Shown: in pieces, positions 58,496-64,000 of the stretch | Layout of the letters: each line of letters starts with the position of its first letter | Position numbering within the stretch: the stretch's first letter is position 1 | Position numbers and translations under genes: made by a program | NCBI GenBank assembly: GCA_030263395.1 | Contig: SZOW01000002.1 | Span: 194,771 to 258,770 of the forward strand | Reading direction: 5' to 3' | DNA from: QUBU01 sp014337915 | GTDB lineage: Bacteria; Pseudomonadota; Gammaproteobacteria; Steroidobacterales; GCA-2729495 | Length of the DNA stretch: 64,000 nucleotides | Notes under the pieces: model-generated | Seen by the model: only the letters and a program-made list of their open reading frames with translations | Databases searched by the model: none | Told to the model about the DNA's origin: nothing

Positions 58496-60096
58496 TTGAC
58501 GTCCGGGGCCTGCTGGAAGGTGTGGTAGGGCGCCGGCGAAGGCACGGTCCACTCCAGGCCCTTGGCCTCGTCCCAGACCTGCGAGGTGGCCCGGGCGCCG
58601 CCGCGGACGCACTTGATCACCACCCAGACGAACAGCAGCTGGCTGAAGCCGAAGCCGAAGGCGCCGATGCTCGACCACATGTTCCAGTCGGCGAACTGCG
58701 TGGCGTAGTCCGGGATGCGGCGCGGCATGCCCGCCAGGCCGAGGAAGTGCTGCGGGAAGAACAGCAGGTTGACGAAGATTGTCGACAGCCAGAAGTGCAC
58801 GCGGCCAAGCGTTTCATCGTACATGTGGCCGGTCCACTTCGGCAGCCAGTAGTACGCGCCGCCGATGGCGGCAAACAGCGCGCCCGGCACCAGCACGTAG
58901 TGGAAATGCGCGACGATGAAGTAGGTGTCGTGGTACTGGAAGTCCACCGGCACCAGCGCCATCATCAGGCCGGAGAAGCCGCCGATGCTGAACATGAACA
59001 GGAAGCCCACGGCGAACAGCATCGGGGTCTCGAAGCTGATCGAACCCTTCCACATGGTGGCGGTCCAGTTGAAGATCTTCACGCCGGTCGGAATGGCGAT
59101 CAGCATGGTCGACAGCATGAAGAACATCTCGCCCGCCAGCGGCATGCCGACCGTGAACATGTGGTGGGCCCAGACGATGTAGGAGAGGAAGCCGATCGCA
59201 GCGGTGGCGTAGACCATCGAGTCATAGCCGAACAGCGGCTTGCGCGAGAACGTCGGGATGATCTGCGAGACGATGCCGAAGGCCGGCAGGATGATGATGT
59301 AGACCTCCGGGTGGCCGAAGAACCAGAAGATGTGCTGGAACAGCACTGGATCGCCACCGCCGGCCGCCTGGAAGAAGCTGGTGCCGAAGAACTGGTCGGT
59401 GAGCAGCATGGTGACGCCGCCGGCCAGCACCGGCATGGCGCCGATCAGCAGGTAGGCGGTGATCAGCCAGGTCCAGGCGAACAGCGGCATTTTCATCAGC
59501 GTCATGCCGGGCGCGCGCATGTTCATGATGGTGACGATGATGTTGATCGACGCCATGATCGAGGAAATGCCCAGCAGGTGCACCGAGAAGATCAGGAACG
59601 GGAAGGCATCGCCGGTCTGCAGCACCAGTGGCGGGTACATCGTCCAGCCGGAGGCCGGGCCACCGCCCGGCATTAGCAGCGTCGACAGCAGCATGACGGC
59701 GGCGAACGGCAGCAGCCAGAACGACCAGTTGTTCAGCCGTGGCAGCGCCATGTCGGGGGCGCCGATCATCATCGGGATCATCCAGTTCGCGAAGCCGGCG
59801 AACGCCGGCATGATCATGCCGAACAGCATGATCAGCGCGTGGATGGTCGTCATCTGGTTGAAGAAGTCCGGGTGGACGAACTGCAGCCCGGGCTCGAACA
59901 GCTCGGCGCGGATCACCAGGGCCATGGCGCCGCCGACGAACAGCATCACCAGGGCGAAGACCAGGTACAGGGTGCCGATGTCCTTGTGGTTGGTCGTGGT
60001 GACCCAGCGCATGAAGCCCCGCGGCGGGCCATGGTCGTGGTCGTCATGGCCGTGGCTGTGGTCGTGCTTGTGCTCGGCGTGTTGCGTGGCGCTCAT
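58492..60096 (-). CDS. coxA: cytochrome c oxidase subunit I
   Basis: 534 residues, 12 helices, the catalytic heme-copper subunit. MTTIHALIMLFGMIMP has the low-spin heme His, FWFFGHPEVYIIILPAFGIVSQ holds a CuB His and the cross-linked Tyr, HHMFTVG two CuB His, and HFHYVLVPGALFA the heme a3 and a His. The E in GHPEVY marks the D-channel glutamate of aa3 type A oxidases. Starts 92 bases after coxB. Confidence 0.97.
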   Translation of the reverse strand: MSATQHAEHKHDHSHGHDDHDHGPPRGFMRWVTTTNHKDIGTLYLVFALVMLFVGGAMALVIRAELFEPGLQFVHPDFFNQMTTIHALIMLFGMIMPAFAGFANWMIPMMIGAPDMALPRLNNWSFWLLPFAAVMLLSTLLMPGGGPASGWTMYPPLVLQTGDAFPFLIFSVHLLGISSIMASINIIVTIMNMRAPGMTLMKMPLFAWTWLITAYLLIGAMPVLAGGVTMLLTDQFFGTSFFQAAGGGDPVLFQHIFWFFGHPEVYIIILPAFGIVSQIIPTFSRKPLFGYDSMVYATAAIGFLSYIVWAHHMFTVGMPLAGEMFFMLSTMLIAIPTGVKIFNWTATMWKGSISFETPMLFAVGFLFMFSIGGFSGLMMALVPVDFQYHDTYFIVAHFHYVLVPGALFAAIGGAYYWLPKWTGHMYDETLGRVHFWLSTIFVNLLFFPQHFLGLAGMPRRIPDYATQFADWNMWSSIGAFGFGFSQLLFVWVVIKCVRGGARATSQVWDEAKGLEWTVPSPAPYHTFQQAPDVK

Positions 60097-60188
60097 GCTT
60101 CCTGCTCCCTTGCTGCGGCCTGGCTCGGCGTGGCGTGCCAGGCCGCCGTTGATCGCGTTCTCTGGTTTACGGTTTCCGGCGGTCCGGC

Positions 60189-61043
60189 TCAGGTACCGCT
60201 GGTGGCGACGACGGACGTGACAGCCGGCGCGGTGGCGACCTGGGTGCCAGCCTTCTGTTCAGCCAGCCAGGCCTCGAACTTCTCCTTCGGCAGCACCTCG
60301 ACCACGATGGGCATGAAGCCGTGGTCCTTGCCGCAGAGTTCCGCGCACTGGCCGCGATAGGTGCCGGGCTCGTCCACCTTGAACCAGCCCTCGTTGATGT
60401 AGCCCGGGATGGCGTCACGCTTGATGCCGAAGGGCTGCATCCACCAGGCGTGGTTCACGTCGTTTGAGGTCAGCAGGTAGCGGATCTTCACCCCGGCCGG
60501 GATCACCAGCGGCCGGTCAACCTCCAGCAGGTAATGCTCGACGGAATTGGGGTCGATGCCGGAGTTGCGCTGGCGGGCCACGTTGCTGGTCTGCGCGAGG
60601 CTGCTGTAGAAGTTCACGCCCTGGTCGACGTACTCGTAGTTCCACTTCCACTGGAAGCCGGTGATCTTGATGGTCATCTCGGAGCCGCGCGTGTCCTCGA
60701 TGAACACCAGGTCGCGTGCTGCCGGCACTGCCAGGAACACCAGGACCAGCACCGGCAGGGCCGTCCAGATGATTTCCGCTGTCGTGCTGTGGTCCCAGGT
60801 GGCCGCCCTGGCGCCTTTGGACTTGCGGAAGGTCACCAGCGCATAAATCATCACGGCGAAGACCGCGCCGCCAACCACCACGCAGACCCACAGCACCAGC
60901 ATGTGCAGGTCGTAGGCGCGACGGCTGATCTCGGTGACGCCAGGCGGCAGGTTGAGCTGCCAGGCGGCGTTGGCGGCGGGCAGGGCCAGCAGCCCGCAGA
61001 TGGCGGCCAGGACTCGGGCACGGGTGGACAGCGGTGACGACAT
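60189..61043 (-). CDS. coxB: cytochrome c oxidase subunit II
   Basis: 284 residues. A signal segment and two helices precede the periplasmic cupredoxin domain. The CuA site GQCAELCGKDHGFM is intact near residue 240, and TGFQWKWNYEYVD is the aromatic electron-entry patch. No fused cytochrome c domain is present, so it is not a caa3 form. First core gene of coxB-coxA-small-ctaG-coxC. Confidence 0.97.
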   Translation of the reverse strand: MSSPLSTRARVLAAICGLLALPAANAAWQLNLPPGVTEISRRAYDLHMLVLWVCVVVGGAVFAVMIYALVTFRKSKGARAATWDHSTTAEIIWTALPVLVLVFLAVPAARDLVFIEDTRGSEMTIKITGFQWKWNYEYVDQGVNFYSSLAQTSNVARQRNSGIDPNSVEHYLLEVDRPLVIPAGVKIRYLLTSNDVNHAWWMQPFGIKRDAIPGYINEGWFKVDEPGTYRGQCAELCGKDHGFMPIVVEVLPKEKFEAWLAEQKAGTQVATAPAVTSVVATSGT

Positions 61044-61086
61044 CGTGTGTTCCTACAAACTGGTCAACCAGGACAATGCAAAACCT

Positions 61087-61545
61087 TCACTCGGTGGCCT
61101 GCGGCAGCGGAATCAGCTCCGCCAGCCGCTTGCGGAGGCTTTGGCGCTCCGTCTCCGTCAGGAACGAGCCCACCTCCACCGTCCGGCCCATGGAGCCCAG
61201 CAACAGCCGGCTTGGCCAGCTGGCATGGGCTGCGGGCCGCAGCTGCACCCGGGTCCAGGCCCGGATGAAGCGGACCTCGACCTGGTGGGGTCCGTTGCTG
61301 CGGGCAACCACCACGTCGCGCTCGTCGATGCTGATCCGCTCGCGGACCCGCCCGCGGCGCAGGCTCAGCGCCAGCGCCGTGCCCAGCCCGAGCAGTTCCA
61401 GGCCGGCGAACGGCAACACCGGCCACAGGCCCACGGCCGTGCAGGCCGCGGCAGTCGCCAGGGCCAGAGCCGCGGCCGAGCAAAAAAAAAGCGTGGCGGT
61501 ACGAGGCGTGAGAGAGCAATTGGGACTGAGCTCGAGCAGGTGCAC
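61087..61545 (-). CDS. DUF2244 family membrane protein
   Basis: 152 residues from GTG 61545, which has GGAAGG 8 bases upstream; a TTG 57 bases upstream is less likely. The protein has two helices (about residues 20-60), then VRERISIDERDVVVARSNGPHQVEVRFIRAWTRVQL. DUF2244 genes commonly sit beside cox genes as here, 43 bases upstream of coxB. Function is unknown. Confidence 0.82.
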   Translation of the reverse strand: MHLLELSPNCSLTPRTATLFFCSAAALALATAAACTAVGLWPVLPFAGLELLGLGTALALSLRRGRVRERISIDERDVVVARSNGPHQVEVRFIRAWTRVQLRPAAHASWPSRLLLGSMGRTVEVGSFLTETERQSLRKRLAELIPLPQATE

Positions 61546-61670
61546 AGACGGTCCTTCCGGCTTCTTGTCGCGCCTCCCTGAAACCGGAACCCCGCCCGGC
61601 AAGCCGGGGCTATGGTAAGGGATGCCCGGAATACGCGCAATTCAGGCTTTCCGAGGTCTGCCCGCTGTTC
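61546..61670. other. spacer upstream of the cox run
   Basis: 125 bases that should carry the promoter of the DUF2244-cox run; I see no clear -35/-10 pair. It also includes the bioC 3' end region. No coding sequence. Confidence 0.3.
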
Positions 61671-62531
61671 TCAGGATGGTCGCCGGCGCAGACGCTCCAG
61701 CGGAATCTCGAACTCGCCATGGTTGCCCCGTGCCCGGGCGCCGTCGCTGGTCCATGCCTGGCCGTAGACGACCTCCAGCGTGGCCGGCAGGCTGCCGTCT
61801 TCGCCGCGCGCGCCTTCGAGGGCCTGCAGCATGGCGCGCCAGCGGCCCGGCCCGGTGAGGCTGCGTCGGCGCAGCGGCCCGAGGTCGGCGGCACCGACGC
61901 CACGCAGGTCGGCGAACATGCGCCGCGCATCCCGGTAGGTCACGGTCAGGGTCTCCGCATCCACCACCGGCTCGGCGAAGCCGGCGCGGATCAGCGCATC
62001 GCCGAGGTTGTGCATGTCGGTGAATGCCAGCGTGTGGGTATGCGGGTCCACCTGCCTCCATGCCCTGCGCAGCTCGTGCAGGGTCTGCGGGCCCAGGGTC
62101 GACAGCAGCAGCAGCCCGGGTGCGCGCAGGATGCGACGCAGTTCGACGAGGACCGCATCGGGATCCTGGCACCAGTGCAGCAGCATGCCGGCGACCACCA
62201 GGTCGACCGATCGGTCGGCGAGCGGCAGCCGCGCGGCATCCGCGCAGAGGCGGGCCCAGGGCCGGGCGGCAGCGCCGAGCATGGCCGGCACCAGGTCGAG
62301 CGCCAGCAGCTGGGCCTGCGGGTAGCGCGTGGCGAGTGCTGCGGTCGCCTCGGGTGGCCCGGCACCCAGGTCGAGGACGACGTGGGGTTCCAGCCTGACC
62401 AGTTCCAGGCGCTCGAGCAGCCGCTCGCGGATCTCGGCGTGGATGAAATCGGCCGCCGCATAGCCCGCGGCGGCCTTGCCAAAGGCCCGGGCGACGGCCT
62501 TGCGCTCGGGGCCGGACACCTGCCCGCCCAT
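61671..62531 (-). CDS. bioC: malonyl-ACP O-methyltransferase BioC
   Basis: 286 residues. BioC methylates malonyl-ACP so that fatty acid synthesis can build pimeloyl for biotin. FGKAAAGYAAADFIHAEIRERLLERL is the N-terminal BioC helix, VVLDLGAGPPEATAALA the SAM loop, and NLGDALIRAGFAEPVVDAETLTVTY a late family signature. Starts 25 bases after bioB; bioF and bioH, which usually lie between the two, are absent. Confidence 0.92.
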   Translation of the reverse strand: MGGQVSGPERKAVARAFGKAAAGYAAADFIHAEIRERLLERLELVRLEPHVVLDLGAGPPEATAALATRYPQAQLLALDLVPAMLGAAARPWARLCADAARLPLADRSVDLVVAGMLLHWCQDPDAVLVELRRILRAPGLLLLSTLGPQTLHELRRAWRQVDPHTHTLAFTDMHNLGDALIRAGFAEPVVDAETLTVTYRDARRMFADLRGVGAADLGPLRRRSLTGPGRWRAMLQALEGARGEDGSLPATLEVVYGQAWTSDGARARGNHGEFEIPLERLRRRPS

Positions 62532-62556
62532 GGCGCTGTGCTGCCCGGCGCCGGGC

Positions 62557-63531
62557 CTAGTGGCCGCCGGCGGCCAGCGGCTCGGGGCGCAGCCCCAGGC
62601 GATCCAGCAGCAGCTGGTCCCGGTCGGCCGCCGGGTTCGGGGTGGTCAGCAGGCGCTCGCCGAAGAACAGCGAGTTCGCACCCGCGAAGAAACACAGCGC
62701 CTGCATCTCGTCGCTCATGTCGGTGCGCCCGGCCGAGAGTCGCACATGCGAGGCCGGCATCAGGATGCGCGCCAGCGCGATGACACGCACGAAGTCCAGC
62801 GGATCCACGGCCGCGGTGCCGGACAGCGGCGTACCCTCGACCTGTACCAGCTGGTTGATCGGTACGCTGTCCGGGTGCGCCGGCAGCGTCGCCAGGGTAT
62901 GCAGCAGCTCCACGCGGTCGCGCAGTTCCTCGCCCAGGCCGATGATGCCGCCGCAGCAGACCTTGAGGCCGGCATTGCGCACGTGCTGCAGCGTTTCCAG
63001 CCGGTCGCGGTAGCTGCGGGTGCTGATGACCTGTGGGTAGTGGCGCTCGGAGGTATCGAGGTTGTGGTTGTAGTAATCGAGCCCGGCATCCTTCAGCTGG
63101 CGGGCCTGGGGCTCGCTCAGCATGCCGAGCGTGGCGCAGGTTTCCAGCCCGAGCGCGCTCACTTCGCGGATCAGCCCGGCGAACTGTTCCACCTGCCGTG
63201 GCTTGGGGGAGCGCCAGGCCGCGCCCATGCAGAAGCGGGTGGCGCCGCCGGCCCTTGCCGCACGGGCGCGCTCGAGGACCTCGGCGCTGTCCATCATGTG
63301 CCCGGCGTCGACACCGGTGTCGTAGTGCACGCTCTGCGGGCAGTAGGCGCAGTCTTCCGGGCAGCCGCCGGTCTTCACGCTGACCAGGGTGCTGACCTGC
63401 ACGGCATTGGGGTCGAAGTGCTGGCGATGGATCGTGTGGGCGCGGAACAGCAGGTCGTTGAACGGCAGGCGGGCGAGCGCCCAGACCTCGTCGAGGGTCC
63501 AGTCGTTGCGGATGGCAGAAGTTTCGGACAC
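62557..63531 (-). CDS. bioB: biotin synthase
   Basis: Radical SAM enzyme of 324 residues inserting sulfur into dethiobiotin. The 4Fe-4S motif CPEDCAYC is at residues 57-64. The 2Fe-2S Cys and Arg ligands lie later (ETCATLGML, CCGGIIGLG, and VRLSAGR). The start is GTG 63531 with GAGG upstream. It is divergent from comF by 112 bases. Confidence 0.97.
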   Translation of the reverse strand: MSETSAIRNDWTLDEVWALARLPFNDLLFRAHTIHRQHFDPNAVQVSTLVSVKTGGCPEDCAYCPQSVHYDTGVDAGHMMDSAEVLERARAARAGGATRFCMGAAWRSPKPRQVEQFAGLIREVSALGLETCATLGMLSEPQARQLKDAGLDYYNHNLDTSERHYPQVISTRSYRDRLETLQHVRNAGLKVCCGGIIGLGEELRDRVELLHTLATLPAHPDSVPINQLVQVEGTPLSGTAAVDPLDFVRVIALARILMPASHVRLSAGRTDMSDEMQALCFFAGANSLFFGERLLTTPNPAADRDQLLLDRLGLRPEPLAAGGH

Positions 63532-63643
63532 CGGGGTGACCTCGAATCTCTCTGGAATGGGGCCTTTGGGTGCTGGCGCTGCCAGGCCATGGCGGCAAGG
63601 CTGGCAGTATCGAAACCGCCCCCGTGGCTGTCAACCTGGGTAC

Positions 63644-64000
63644 ATGAGCAAAGTCGACGAGTGGCTCGCCTGGCTGCTGCCCCGGCGCTGCGTGCTTTGC
63701 AATGCACCGAGCGGCACGGGCCTGGTCTGTGCGGCCTGTGTGGCCGACCTGCCCTGGCTGCCGCCCCCGGTGGTGCCCGGGGGGGTGTTCGCGCCGCTCT
63801 CTTATGAATATCCCGTGGACCGGCTGGTGCTGGGTGCCAAGTTCCACCGGCGGCTGCCCTATGCCCGGGCGCTGGGCGAGTTGCTGGCCGCCGCCCTGGC
63901 GGCCCGCTCCGTCGCCGCGTCACCCGCAGCGGCAAGCGGGCCGCAGGTGCTTTTGCCCGTGCCGCTGCACCCGGCCCGGCTCGCCGAGCGCGGCTACAAC
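63644..64000 (+). CDS. comF: ComF family phosphoribosyltransferase-like protein (truncated by window end)
   Basis: First 119 codons of a gene that leaves the window. MSKVDEWLAWLLPRRCVLCNA begins a zinc ribbon with Cys pairs at about 16/19 and 29/32 (CVLC and CAAC), then LSYEYPVDRLVLGAKFHRRLPYARALGELLAAAL and VPLHPARLAERGYN, the ComF/GntX signature. Relatives take part in DNA uptake or gluconate use. It is next to bioB, as often in gammaproteobacteria. Confidence 0.93.
   Translation, partial: MSKVDEWLAWLLPRRCVLCNAPSGTGLVCAACVADLPWLPPPVVPGGVFAPLSYEYPVDRLVLGAKFHRRLPYARALGELLAAALAARSVAASPAAASGPQVLLPVPLHPARLAERGYN

Overview
The window is a GC-rich chromosomal segment from a gammaproteobacterium, densely packed and almost entirely housekeeping. 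The blocks gpsA-secB-grxC-rhodanese beside envC-ctpA, tatABC, dtd, uvrD-trkA-trkH, a complete aa3-type cox operon, and bioB/bioC next to comF all fit that class. A relative of the Xanthomonadales, Steroidobacterales or Nevskiales is plausible, but I cannot fix the order from the sequence. I see no rRNA, tRNA, CRISPR, prophage or intact insertion sequence.

Layout. 1-6 kb: lipid, export and redox housekeeping (gpsA, secB, grxC, rhodanese) on the minus strand, divergent from envC, ctpA and a membrane diguanylate cyclase. 6-12.9 kb: HIT protein, thioesterase, then a minus-strand run tatA-tatB-tatC-POT-OPT-DUF1330, with dtd upstream. 13-19 kb: a five-gene peptide ABC importer behind an AT-rich island, ending in a long palindromic element. 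19-29 kb: YgjP-like metallopeptidase, catalase, an orphan lipoprotein, an exported CbiX-like protein, a YeeE/YedE pair, GNAT, MFS, the ribosomal oxygenase RoxA, and NhaA.

29-34 kb: a tight minus-strand operon joining a TRAP importer (dctP-dctQ-dctM) to an FAD monooxygenase and an Asp/Glu-racemase-superfamily enzyme; it reads as an uptake and catabolism module for an unknown organic acid. 33.8-39.2 kb: FKBP lipoprotein, HU, GIY-YIG protein, and three enzymes that each carry an unexpected signal peptide (methyltransferase, amidohydrolase, SDR). 39.2-44.6 kb: uvrD-trkA-trkH-TPR, preceded by a second palindromic element that shares the GGGGACAGTTTACT core of the first. 44.8-54 kb: the most accessory-looking part, with a P460-type cytochrome and HxlR regulator, a membrane-anchored chelatase-like protein, recQ, a second copy of the orphan lipoprotein family, two linked secreted unknowns, a flavodoxin-like reductase, a HigBA-like toxin-antitoxin pair and a YjdF-like membrane protein. 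54-61.6 kb: cytochrome c oxidase genes with their assembly factors (CtaA, SCO-like, SURF1, Cox11, a 41-residue assembly protein). 61.6-64 kb: bioC, bioB and the start of comF.

The least explained material is the pair of dispersed palindromes, each of which contains the stop codon of its neighbouring gene; the TRAP-monooxygenase-racemase operon, whose racemase-like enzyme keeps only the first of the two usual catalytic cysteines; the exported SDR whose catalytic tyrosine position holds methionine; the duplicated orphan lipoprotein; and the toxin gene that appears to start at CTG below a perfect operator palindrome. All functional calls come from reading motifs and gene order; no database search was run.
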